From Lineus longissimus (taxonomy: Eukaryota > Nemertea > Pilidiophora > Heteronemertea > Lineidae), in the NCBI RefSeq assembly GCF_910592395.1, contig NC_088309.1:21702599-21766598 (forward strand): 64,000 nucleotides of DNA. Direction: 5' to 3'. The notes beneath the pieces were generated by a model that was not told the origin of the DNA, did not search any database, and saw only the letters and a program-made list of their open reading frames with translations. The translations under genes were made by a program, and so were the position numbers. This document shows, piece by piece, positions 50,350 to 61,438 of this stretch (position 1 is its first letter; each line of letters opens with the position of its first letter).

Positions 50350-53344
50350 CTGAATTAATCAACAACAAAGGAAGATATTGTATGAGATTTAGTGTCAGAC
50401 TGGTTAATATCCTAGCGAAAAGGAACGGGACAGACCAAAAACCCAACTGGATGCATGGATCATAAGCGCGCCAACCACTGAACTCGCATTTTTCCATATT
50501 TTATGAAGCGACCATCTCAAGATCTCGAAGACATGACATTTAAGCCTTACAACTCACTGTGTCTAACAAATCGATTTATCGACTCTTGATTCCCTTTCTT
50601 TCGTCAATTGCCCAAGGTGGCAAATCCAATCATTCATGATAAAGATACTAGTATCATATATTCTGAAAAATATAGACAAAAAATGTTCAAAACGTCAAAT
50701 TATTGTGACGCGAAAACCCACTCCTCCAGTGAATGATTTGACGTTGATGACCGCCGGATTATTTGTCGTTCCCTTCCTCATTTCCGAACCAATCAATCCT
50801 GACATCCCATGATTCAGTTTATTGCTTTATAAGTGACATTGCTGTCATATTATCATTTCTTGAGGAGGACAAGTGTATGATATAATAAGGTCATATCCAG
50901 CAGAGATGCATGTACTCAATCATCAATGATAAGAGCATGGTGATTGATTATCGATTATTGATTCTGGAGAATAGGTTTATCAAGAGCTATCAGCAACTGA
51001 ATCCTTGTTCCGAGGAAGCAACCAGGCGCGTTACTGATAGGCTAATCGGAGCATGGGTATGTTCAGTCTCCATCATGACACGCCAGGCTCCGAGATCTCG
51101 AAGTCCCAAGCATCTTTAAAGGGGAACTATAAGGTCGGAGCTATAGGGGATCAAATTGATCATCGATCGACGAATGCCAATAAAGCTCTTGCGGGCTAAA
51201 GGTAACCAGAAGAGCGAACTACATGCTGATTCATTTGCGATTCGACTGGGTCATTGGGCTTTTACAGGGCTTTTGATTGCCCAATATCTGAGCAAATGTC
51301 CCAAATTCTTGCTCGGGTAAAGTGACTTGGTGTATTCTCTATAAATAACTTTCCACTTGGAGGGAGTGCTTGGCAGTTACGCATCGGATTAAGAAAACAC
51401 GATGTTCCCACGGTTTATGTCAAAAACAAATCGTTATTCTTGAAAGTTGGTATTCGAAGAGGATGCGCACGAAGCTCTATTAGGAAATCTGATTTTGTCG
51501 AGAGTGACAAAATGTCATCGGCGTCGTTCCTGTCAGCGTAATGGCATTTGCAGACTATCATTTTATTGGCTTTATGGCATCATGCAATGTCAAATCAATA
51601 GAAAGCAAAGAGGATTATCGGGTGGGGCGGGGTTCATGATCAGAACAAACAAGTTTATCGCAGTGTTATAAAGCAGACACTCTCCAAAGCATCCGTCTGT
51701 CCAAATATCAGTCACGTCAGTCAGTGCTGACTGAGCCTCAATGAAGCAAAACTGATAATTTTTTTAGCATCAATGACTATCCCTCAACATCGTACTGGTT
51801 GTTGGGAGCAAAATGTCGATGGCCGTTCGAAGGTATATACACCGTCATCGTTGAGGTATAAATTGATCTGGTAAAAGTGCGAATGTACCAGACTATAATA
51901 ATAGTTTTCCAATAAAATGTTAAGCAAGCAACATGCACTTTAAAAGCCCCGGTTAAATCAGAAATTGGTGCTTTATAGTGCTAGAAACAGTTTTTGTTTG
52001 CCAATATCAGTAAACTGAGCTATGCACTAATTAGTAAGTTCCTGGCTGGCGGCGACGGTATTAAACTCAGAATAAAAGCTCTTGAAACCGTTTTTTTCTG
52101 CAACTCAAATTGTCTTAGTTCACTTCTGTCATGTTGTGAGGAATTCAACAAGCTCAAAATCAATGCTTAACCTAATTTCCTGCTTAACCATTATATCGAA
52201 ATGTTTCAAAATGCAATTAAGTACTGCAACAAAAATACGTAAATAGTATAGTGCAAACGCTTGGATACGGAGCATTTTACCAGCTTAGGTGCATTGGACT
52301 ATACAAGCCTTTCGGCGGGAATAGTTCACAAGGTGTCATGACAACCTAGTATTTAATAATGGCCGCCTACTGTCTGTGGTCCAATGTACTTAGTGACTTT
52401 ATTTAGATGTGTTGTTCATCCTGGCCCTGGTTAAGTTTTAATTTTGCTCGATCTCTTGCCATACATTACCTTTGTGGTGATATAACTATCTGCTCCATAT
52501 TCCACTGAATATCCAAAATTCCCCCTATTGAAATAATCTCATCTCGTATTATCCAAATCAATGCATCGAACTACAATCAATGATTATCCTGTCTTATAGT
52601 TGTGTTGTGATATGCACCGAGCAGACGAACGTCAGTGCTGGTACGTACACTCAACTGCCGGCTGCTAATGCCACCTCGCGCCAAGGGAAACACCTTCACT
52701 TGCAATTAGTTGCAGAACTCGGTATCGTCAATATCAAATTCGAACGATATCCGGCAACGAAAGAGTCCAAGTTGGTGACATGCACCTAACGGAAACACCA
52801 ACGCAAGTGATTTCCGAGAGCGTTCAATATCGAAATGACAAAGCCACACCCAATGCAAAGCTATTGCGGCGCCATCTTCAGTCGATCGCTGAGACTCAAT
52901 TTACATTGCGCATCGTAGAACCTGCTGCCTTGCCAATTATTATCTCTGCTTCTCAGCTTTCAATAATGGCTCTTCGTCATCAGTCCCTCGTTGGACACAA
53001 CTTAAGGCAGACAACGCAACCACGCAGAGTCATAATACGACAGTAATATTTTTTCTAGCTTATATCTCGACTATAAACACTGCAACTCAGGAAATATTGC
53101 CGTGTAAAAGTAGTGTAGACCTCATGTAGAATGAAGTCAAATAGTTGTAAGCAATTACCCAAATTAAGTACATGAATGTACATAGTACGATGTATATACT
53201 TGTCATGCCTGGGCCTATAATTAATACCAATATACATGTATTCTTAACACACTGTTTTATCTGCTTGCGCAATAGTTTAGCTCTCGCACATGCACAAGTT
53301 TATTTGACTTCACCTATACTCATTTTGTATCATTCATGATTTAA

Positions 53345-53380
53345 GGTAAAATAAACTTATTTTGAATTTGAATTTGAATG
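53345..53380 (+). repeat. Non-LTR retroelement-type 3' tail
   Basis: AATAAA (53350-53355) is followed by a short TTTGAA tandem run. This is a common ending of LINE or SINE insertions. The body upstream is not recognisable. Confidence 0.45.
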
Positions 53381-54342
53381 TGTACTTGCTAATACCTTTA
53401 ATGTCCATAGATGTATCAGGGCCGTGTTCTCAGTCACCAAATTGGCAAGGCCAAGACGTAAAAAAGGTTGTTGAATCCCCACCCCCGGCCTCACCCCTCC
53501 TTGCTAGATCCGAAGATTTTAACCGACAGTCTTACCACTGACGCTATCTAGCTTCATGATTTTACTGAACGAAATCGGATACATAAACCAAGGAGGTTCT
53601 ATAAAACTTCCTTAAATAGACTTACCCTTTGTTCAATAATGAAAGTTGTTCAACCTACAGTATCGAATGTGTTGAATAAAGCACAATAGCATTGATGGCG
53701 TTTAGCACAACATGGAATCCAACGTTTAGACGGGACAGAGGTCTGGAATAGAGGGTATAAGCCCAACTGTATTGTGCGGAGTACTGTCCACAGCCATGCA
53801 TAATAATCCCGCATGAACAAGAAAAAAATCAATGAAAAGGGTTGAATATAGGGATTTTCTACGCACCAGGCTTAATATAGCACTGCACAGCGGACAATAC
53901 GTACCGGTTATTATTCCAAATGTGGTCATGCCATGATTTTCCATAGAACAATGTCTCTTGATTGATCATATTCCCTAAGTGAAGTGATCATGAAAACCTC
54001 CCAAAAATTTGCTAAAAATGCATTCCAATTCAACCAAAATTACGGACAGTGCTTCAGGGGCCGGCTTTTATAAGAAAACACAAACCCCACTTTGCAGACT
54101 TTATTTTGAGAGAAATGTGCGCATGACCTGAGCGGGATGACAATACCCGACACGCCTCAGTGAGAGCTCGCTTGATAAGGATAGATACATGTAGGTCATT
54201 CAGGTAATATAACATACAAGGAAGGACAACGATATGGATGGTGCAGTCACACGTTGTAACAGATACGGCAAGCCAGAACAGGACAGCTATCCATCCAGTT
54301 TGATGTGGATGATTGATCAGAAAGAAGGACGGCGCCTAATTA

Positions 54343-54421
54343 CTTTTTTGACTCCTTTCCTATGTCGTATACAAAAATATCGAGATGCGGATCTATATTG
54401 AAAACAACTGGTGCCAGGATG
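54343..54421 (+). repeat. Dispersed repeat, copy 3
   Basis: Shares TTTTTGA..TCCT, AAATATCGAGA, and the conserved TTGAAAACAACTGGTGCCAG block with the copies at 31252 and 37654. Confidence 0.65.
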
Positions 54422-54807
54422 CTAATCATCAATCGTTTATAGACTTTTTATAATATCCCGACCGTTGATATGGTTTACAATTCCGAGAGTAGAAGACAGA
54501 GAAGATGTGATTTTTAACACCTTCAGCGCCAGTGTTTCACCCCTTACACCCCCTTTTCAGACCCGCAGAAGAAAAAAAGTATAAGAGATGGCTGCATAAG
54601 GTCTTTTGCAGTAACTTCTCCAAGACAAGGTCTTCTTGAATCAATAGAGTTATGTTTGTTACACTCCTTTCTTATGTCTTGAAAATGACCAAAAAGACCC
54701 CATTTTCCAACACACCCCGACTGGAACACCCGACCCCCTAAAAATTCCCGGTGTCGGAAACAGCTTTATTTTGTTATTCAGTGGTTTGGTCTTTTTAGTT
54801 CCTACCT

Positions 54808-54845
54808 TGCCCTGAAGATGGCGATGGCGTAGTTCTTTCATGAAG
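54808..54845 (+). repeat. 38-bp direct repeat, left copy
   Basis: Runs from TGCCCTGAAGATGG to TTTCATGAAG and is identical to 55093-55130. On the minus strand it is followed by a GGCAAG|GTAGGA donor-like site that the right copy lacks. Confidence 0.85.
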
Positions 54846-54958
54846 GCCATGAGACTCCGATAACCAGCTCAAAGAGTATACTATTCTCTCTTCTTGTCTT
54901 CACCTGGTTGTGCCGTTGTCCCCGGACGTGATGTCCACGAGCTTAATCCCTGAACTGA

Positions 54959-55020
54959 ACGATGGTGTGTTCTAGTGATTTAGGTGTCAGACTCAAGATC
55001 GTTGGTTCATTACTGGACAC
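54959..55020 (+). pseudogene. tRNA-Leu(CAA)-like relic or SINE head
   Basis: TTCTAGTGATTTAGG, then CAGACTCAAGATC (CAA anticodon in a Leu-type arm), then TTGGTTCATTAC resembling a degraded B box. Stems do not close well. It is most likely a tRNA-derived SINE head; the 38-bp repeats flank it on either side. Confidence 0.45.
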
Positions 55021-55092
55021 AGACACAGACTCATCTCATTCCTTGTGACCTTATTCGGCACGCAGCTTACTTATATTGTGATGGGCTTTGAA

Positions 55093-55130
55093 TGCCCTGA
55101 AGATGGCGATGGCGTAGTTCTTTCATGAAG
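55093..55130 (+). repeat. 38-bp direct repeat, right copy
   Basis: Exact copy of 54808-54845, 285 bases downstream. Confidence 0.85.
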
Positions 55131-56589
55131 TCTTTCAACCACTTGGCGACAATGCCAGGTCAAGCACCTCATCTAAGTGAACAGCAAGTTGTGATGGACT
55201 ACTCCTCTCTGTTTAAAATAAGAGTCACAAAGCAGGAGCAAACTTGAGGTGCTTAAACCTTGAAGGAAGTGCATGAACATTGAAGGGAGTCCATAGGCAG
55301 GGGCCAGATTAAGCTGCATAAAGAAGGGTGTCTCCCATCTAACAATACATCAAAACTATTCAAACTTGTAAGAGGGATATATCTTTCTCTAAATGAAACG
55401 CTACTCAGTGCCATGACTGTACTTTATATCGGACCTGGCGACCACCAATTTAACCCCAAGCAGCTGTATCATCGATATCATTGATGTGGAGCTGGTTCAA
55501 CCTTCAGCAGGAAGGTTGATCAGGATGTCCACACCGGTTGAACATTTGTTCCTTGTTGCACCATGTCCCTTGTATCGAGTTATGCATACATTCGTACCAT
55601 TTTGGTTTTCTGTCTGTTGATCAAGGTTTCAAATGAATGGCACAACATGTATTACTGGTAATACTGTGAAGACCATTTTAAAAACCAACAGAAGATGTTG
55701 CATATAATTTTAGCTTTCTAGTTACTAAGAAAAGCACCACTGAAGCAAATTTTTGATATTTATTTTTAAATCCCTTCCAATTTACATACATGTAGTTGCA
55801 TCTTCACAAGATTATTACAAATAGCAAGACATACACCATTCACAGAATGGACAATAGATCTGTATTATCTTATAATACACTCTACAACATTTTTACAAAT
55901 TAAACTCATGGATAAACCCGTCCACTTGTCCCATTAACTCTTTCAGCCCTAGCCGATTTTGACACAACTCCAGGGAAAATTGCAGGAAAAAATGGTTACG
56001 ACCGTCTCGAAATCAGATTCAACACCCACGCCACCTGTGGACTTAAAACGAACCAAATATAGTCTGTGAATTTTTACTTGGTCTATTAGTTGGATAGACA
56101 ACTTGTAGATGGCTCCCCAATCGCATTTGAGATCGTCAATGATGAACGAGAAACTTGTTACGGCGTCAGCGTGTACATGCGGTAGCAGGATCTGGGAAAT
56201 GTTATAAAATCCGTGTTTAAACGGTCATAGGGCTGAAATAGTTAAGAAACAAGAGACATCACACTATAGAATAAAAGGGTTCAATTTCAGCTTGAAAGGA
56301 TTGTATCCCAGTCTTCCGGTTGTAAATTTGTTCCTCCCAGACAAGTCTCAGGAATATTTCAATCGTTTTTACAGGCATACGTAGTTGCATGCTGGGATAA
56401 GCACAGGAGATTCTGCGACAACTGCTATTCCTGTTACACTATACCCTCTACATCACTAAACTGCATTAAACTGCAGCTGACTTGTAACTCAAGTTATCTG
56501 CAACTGTCCTTGGATCTATAAACACAGTCAGTGGCACTCTACAACTGTCTGTATTGACATTACTGTCACACTGACCTCTCCACATCAAT
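55131..56589. other. 3' flank and probable 3' UTR of C1orf43-like gene
   Basis: From the TGA at 56590-56592 to the minus-strand AATAAA at 55759-55764 is a plausible 3' UTR of about 830 bases. An imperfect 55-base direct repeat (about 56460-56515 and 56574-56630) includes the last coding exon's region. Below 55759 nothing is recognised. Confidence 0.45.
55759..55764 (-). promoter_or_regulatory. Candidate poly(A) signal of C1orf43-like gene
   Basis: AATAAA on the minus strand; candidate 3' end about 830 bases after the stop codon. Confidence 0.4.
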
Positions 56590-59500
56590 TCAAGCTACAG
56601 CTGATTTGTGGCTCAAGTTATCTGCTCCTGCAAAAGTAAAAAGAAATATCATAATGCCAAGAATTAATAAAGATTAGTCATAGTAAATTCTTGATAATAC
56701 AGAGCAGTAAATAGGACGAAATTCAAACAATAGAATTACCATAAACAAGGAAATTTTCAGTGCTATGCTGTACCCCATAATGGGTCAAATCATCCAATTG
56801 ATATGATATATTTGTCTATTTAACCAAAACAGTTTAAGGCTGACATGGTACAATGTGAGGAGAAATCAGTGAGCTATCAGCCAATGTTAGCAGTGTCTTC
56901 TGAAATAAATAACTCAGCTAGCTTCTGATTCTCAAAGCTAGTTGTGGAATTGTCGTGAAGGTTAGCCTAATTGTTAGATATGAGGAGATATTTAATGGAA
57001 GGTTATGGTTTGGGGTGCAAACATTTTCGATGCACTACAATGTCAATTTCCTAACTTAAAAATTGAGACTAAAAACCGTCTTTCCTAAAGTTGACCAGAA
57101 GCTATTAATTGAATCATCATAACAGAGTCCTGTGAGACAAAGAAAGACAAGACACAATCATGATAAGAAAATTCCTTTAACAGAACTTTTTTTAACAAAA
57201 GAAAGCAGGGAAATTATAGCACTATCCAGAACTAAATTAGAAAACCACCACCTCAGGTTAAATGAAGTTACGGCACTGAAAATTTCAAATTTCCAGAACC
57301 AGAAAAATGAAACAGCATCCTGAGGAAAACCTATCACATCCAATGCAGCAAGATGTCAGCTTGCAAGAAATGCAAAAGCTTTTGGAGAACGACAGTACCC
57401 ATACCACATACATGAGAGTGGAGGAAAGGACAGAAGGTTCTTAGACTGAGGAGTTCACGAGCTGATGTTCAATTGAAAAAATAATCAAACAGGTATTTAG
57501 GTCACATTCATTCAGCAACTGAATTTCACATTCATTTGAAAACTGAAAGCCGCAGAGATGATGAAAATTTCCTTCCATTCACAAATGAAATGAAAATGTG
57601 TAGAGATCTTCCATTCCACAGCAAGCAAATAAAGAGACGAGTCTTGAATTACAAATACCCCGTTAGGTGAATTTCATCATGTTCATGGCCAAGGACACTG
57701 CCTCTGGCTTGGTATACGCAGTCCACCCTCGTATCTGCTCATGGTCACTTTCTGATTTCACTTCACCTTGATATTAAGTTAGCTATTGCAATGAAAATCT
57801 GAAAATGCCCAATGTTGTGTACTACAATAAACTAATAGTCCATTGACAAAGTGTTTTTCAGCCATCAAGGAAAGTTAGGGTTGCCTAAACCTAGTCAAAA
57901 CACCACAACACCTACGGTATTTGTAATTTAAGACTCCTGGAACTAATTCTAACTACCTCTACTGCTCAGAGAAACACTTGATTTGATGAACCTAATAAGA
58001 TCAAATCTGAGAGAAAAAAGATACATCAGAAAAGATATTGGCTTAAGTTATTCTTGGTTCAGGTATCTGCACCTTCAATACATAAAAACAGAAACTTTGC
58101 ATATCGACCAAAAGTTATCTTATTTCAGTCATTTATGTTAAGGACCACCTCAAAATCTACAGATGCTAAAGGACTAGAAACATTTTGTTTTGGGCCCAGG
58201 CCCATGGCATCAACTATGTATTCTGACACAAACTATTCCTTTCTCTCTCCTTTTTACAAGGTGAGGAGAATCTTGGAGAAACTAAGCAAATTCAGTCTTC
58301 TACCTCAGTGAATTTTGAGGTCCCTTTATAAAAGCCAATTTGTATTAGTTACCAAGGTTACATCTGGGGGACTGGTTATATCAATAGTTACATGTTAGCG
58401 TAAAGCTGCAGATGAGCAAATCACAAACATCATCCGGTTAACAGTACCCATCATTACTTGTTAGATAAGCATGGCTATCTCATAGCTTTAGGGGACAAGG
58501 TAAGAATCAATATACATTTACCAAAATGGTGTTGCAGAAAAGTTTAATACTCTGCAATGGAAAACAATTTACTCGTCTTTGAAAATTTCATGACTGTCTC
58601 CAGTAAAAAAGGTTCAAATCCAGACAGAAGTAAGTAAAAATGCACAGAGGAGTTCTGCTACTGTAACAACGAGTGACTAAACTGATGGACACCACCCGCC
58701 ATCATTCAGATCCATCCTGCATACACAATATATGCATTACATATGCTCACCTTCTTGTTTTGAATGCCTGTACTTGACTTCAGCTGACCGGCCTTCCAGG
58801 AGTGTCGTCGTAATCAGGGCCGTTTGTGATGTGGCAGACGCTGCACTTGCTGTACTGTTTCTCCGGTTGGGAATCTGGCATTTTATACTAGAAGCAACGG
58901 TGAAGATCATATTTGAGAAGTTATCTGGACATGGTACTTCCCTGGATCAATTGGTGGTGTTGCCAATTACGAAAAACACTATCGATATTTTTGGAAAAAA
59001 TCAATGAAAAAGTCGAAAGTCAGGTGTCTGTTTCAGGGACAGAAGCCTTCCTTGTTTGCGTGACATCACATAAGTAAAATATGATGTTACACATGCGTGG
59101 CAACCATCTCTGCGGAGGAAGGAGAAAGTGTCATAGTTTCTTAGGCTGACAGTCGGTTTACTATGGCTATGGTTTGGTTATGCAGGCATTACTCAATTGG
59201 AAGACACTTCAAATAATTTGTGTTGAATCATAACGACCTCCACACAAAAGTTTCAGGTAGAATTGAAAAAAAAAATTTAAATAGAGCTGAATGACTATGA
59301 CAGGGAGAATGGCAATATCATACATACTTTTCTACTATTTCTGTTAGATATTCCATATACTGTATAAATTCTTTTTCACCAAATGTCTGCAAAGATAAAC
59401 ACTATTTTAGAAAAAACTTTATACACTATCCAGTGTCTCTCAGTGCATTATTAACATTTTTGAAAATGTTCGTTAACAGATATGTGGGTTTTCTCAATCT

Positions 59501-60979
59501 GAACATTTGCACAAATCAAATTTTTCCTCATACAGCTGTGGTACAACTCTGAGTTCAAGGCGTTCCTTCATGAATTCCATACTAACTGAGCATGCACACA
59601 AGCAATTTGTTAAAAAAGGGTTTCCCAGTTATTGAGCATTCCTTACCGCTGGGCCATGCCGAGCATTATCATATGCATCAGCAAAGTCATGAATGAGTTC
59701 AATTTTGGTCATTTTTAATGGCCCTGTCGTAAGATTAAGTAAGTACTGTCTGAGATGCTGTCCTGCCTTTCTTTTTAAACGACTGTCATAGAATTTAATC
59801 TCCTGATCTGAAACAAAACGATATTACAACTTTATTTCAGAAATATTCATCATCAAAAATTGGCATAGAATGTTTATTATATTCATCTCATGAAACACAC
59901 GACTGAAACAAAAGTTTCTTTATTCATGATTCTTCACAAAAAATACATAATGAAACTTACCTAAAAGCATTAATGAATCTACAGCTTTCATTCTGAATAA
60001 AAAATGACAATCTGAAACAGAAACAAAGAAAGAAAATCAGCAAATATAGCAGCTTCAATGTTCTCTCAAGCTATGGTAAGCTGCTGGAGTGGTGGCATAT
60101 AACGTTAAAAAACAAATTGGGGGTAATTGCAGATTATTTTTCAGGGTTTGCCAATTTCCATGGTCAGAAAATAAATCTTTAGCCTGAGTGTACAGTCTGC
60201 CAGCCAGTGCCCTGGGTAGGTCTACATCAGAATAAAAAAAGCAAGAGAAGTTTTTCGTTTGTCAACTTACCATGTGTTCTACCATTTTGGAAAGCATCCT
60301 CATAATATGGCGACATCAATTTTGGTTCCACCTTGATCTCAGCCACCCTCTTCAACCGCCGATCAATTTCATTCCGTAATTGCTGAAATGAGAACAGAAT
60401 TTGTTTACTTTTTTTTTTCCAGGTGGCTCTTTTTCTTAAAATTATTGGGGTTTTCTGTAAAGGTTCGCTGGGCTTTAAAACAGGGTAGGCTATAACAACC
60501 TCTGCACAACCAAACCTTCCCTACCAAACATTTCACAGGTACAAATGCTGCCCCTACCTTGGGTGCATCCCTCCCAATTGGAGCATGAGGAGACTTATCT
60601 GACTTTAGGGTAAATCTGGTGATTTGACGTTTTGCAAATACAAATATGATGATGAACACCTGAAAAAGAAATATAAAAAGTTGGAAACAATGAAAGGATT
60701 AAACAGTAGTAAAATACATCAGATGAATTTCACTAACATTATTTATAAATTCATGGGTGTCTTTTATCTGGAAATGTTTGTCAATTAAATGTATGTAAAT
60801 ATATGGAAAATAACAGCTACAGTACATGTAGTTGATGACAGGTTGGAAAGGGACCAGACTAATTCTGGTGAAGGAAGATTAAGAAATGAGTGAGTTACTT
60901 TTATAAAGAGAGCCATACTCACCAGAGTCCCACACGCTATGAAAAGCACCACACTAACAAGAGATATTTCCTTAACCAT
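56590..60979 (-). CDS. C1orf43: C1orf43 (NICE-3) orthologue
   Basis: Eight minus-strand exons with consistent phases are predicted: 60923-60979, 60558-60659, 60271-60382, 59961-60011, 59647-59807, 59328-59386, 58751-58887 and 56590-56627 (238 aa; the human protein is 253 aa). One N-terminal membrane segment is split by intron 1 (SLVSVVLFIACGTL then VFIIIFVFAKRQ). Family landmarks follow: KSPHAPIGRDAPK, EIDRRLKRVAEIKVEPKL, LFRMKAVDSL, LRQYLLNLTTGPLK, DFADAYDNARHG and the FGEKEFIQYMEYL helix. The C-terminal part is Ser/Thr-rich and poorly conserved. C1orf43 is a small, widely expressed, single-pass membrane protein of animals; human studies link it to endomembranes and phagocytosis, but its biochemical role is unsettled. 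Exon 8 follows a 2.1-kb intron and is the least certain part. The gene is head-to-head with the DTWD2-like gene. Confidence 0.87.
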
Positions 60980-61438
60980 ATTGATCTTTCAACTCCTTCA
61001 CTTCAGTCCCAGCCTGAAAGTTAAAGATAAATGACATTGTATAGTTTCAATTCAGAGAAACTACATAGGCTACATAGTATAAGTAGGCCTACAGTACATT
61101 AGTCATACGAAGTACTACTGTCAGTTTCATCATGTGTAACATTTACAAACAAAACGGTATGTAGTATGAGTAATCAATCGTTAGAACATGTACGACTTAA
61201 ATCTAAGGAAAATATCTCATAGAGTAACTCTCGAAAACAAACTGCTACCAGAATAAGAGAATACAATTAATAGTTTTGTACAATTCTAGTCTGCAGGAAA
61301 ACATCATTTCGCAAAAAGTGCAACACGCCATTTTCGTATCACGTGACTTCGTTTTACTGCAGTCTCGTGCAATGCCAATTGTTTGGAAAGGCCATTCATG
61401 CTGAGACTTTTTCATCTACGTGCTCGAGAATAAGAATC
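60980..61438. promoter_or_regulatory. Probable bidirectional promoter of C1orf43 and DTWD2 genes
   Basis: The two start codons diverge and are only 459 bases apart, leaving room for little besides 5' UTRs and a shared promoter. No TATA box is obvious on either side, as is usual for divergent housekeeping pairs. An in-frame ATG at 61343 on the plus strand lies within this stretch. Confidence 0.5.

Larger units (their letters stand above)
49336..54342. other. Gene-poor stretch, 5 kb
   Basis: Weak minus-strand exon candidates lie at 50301-50349 and 49921-50048, described separately. Open frames at 52580-53046 (+) and 53726-53944 (-) have no recognisable domain or partners. A LINE-type tail lies at 53345-53380. 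Nothing else is supported. Confidence 0.4.
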
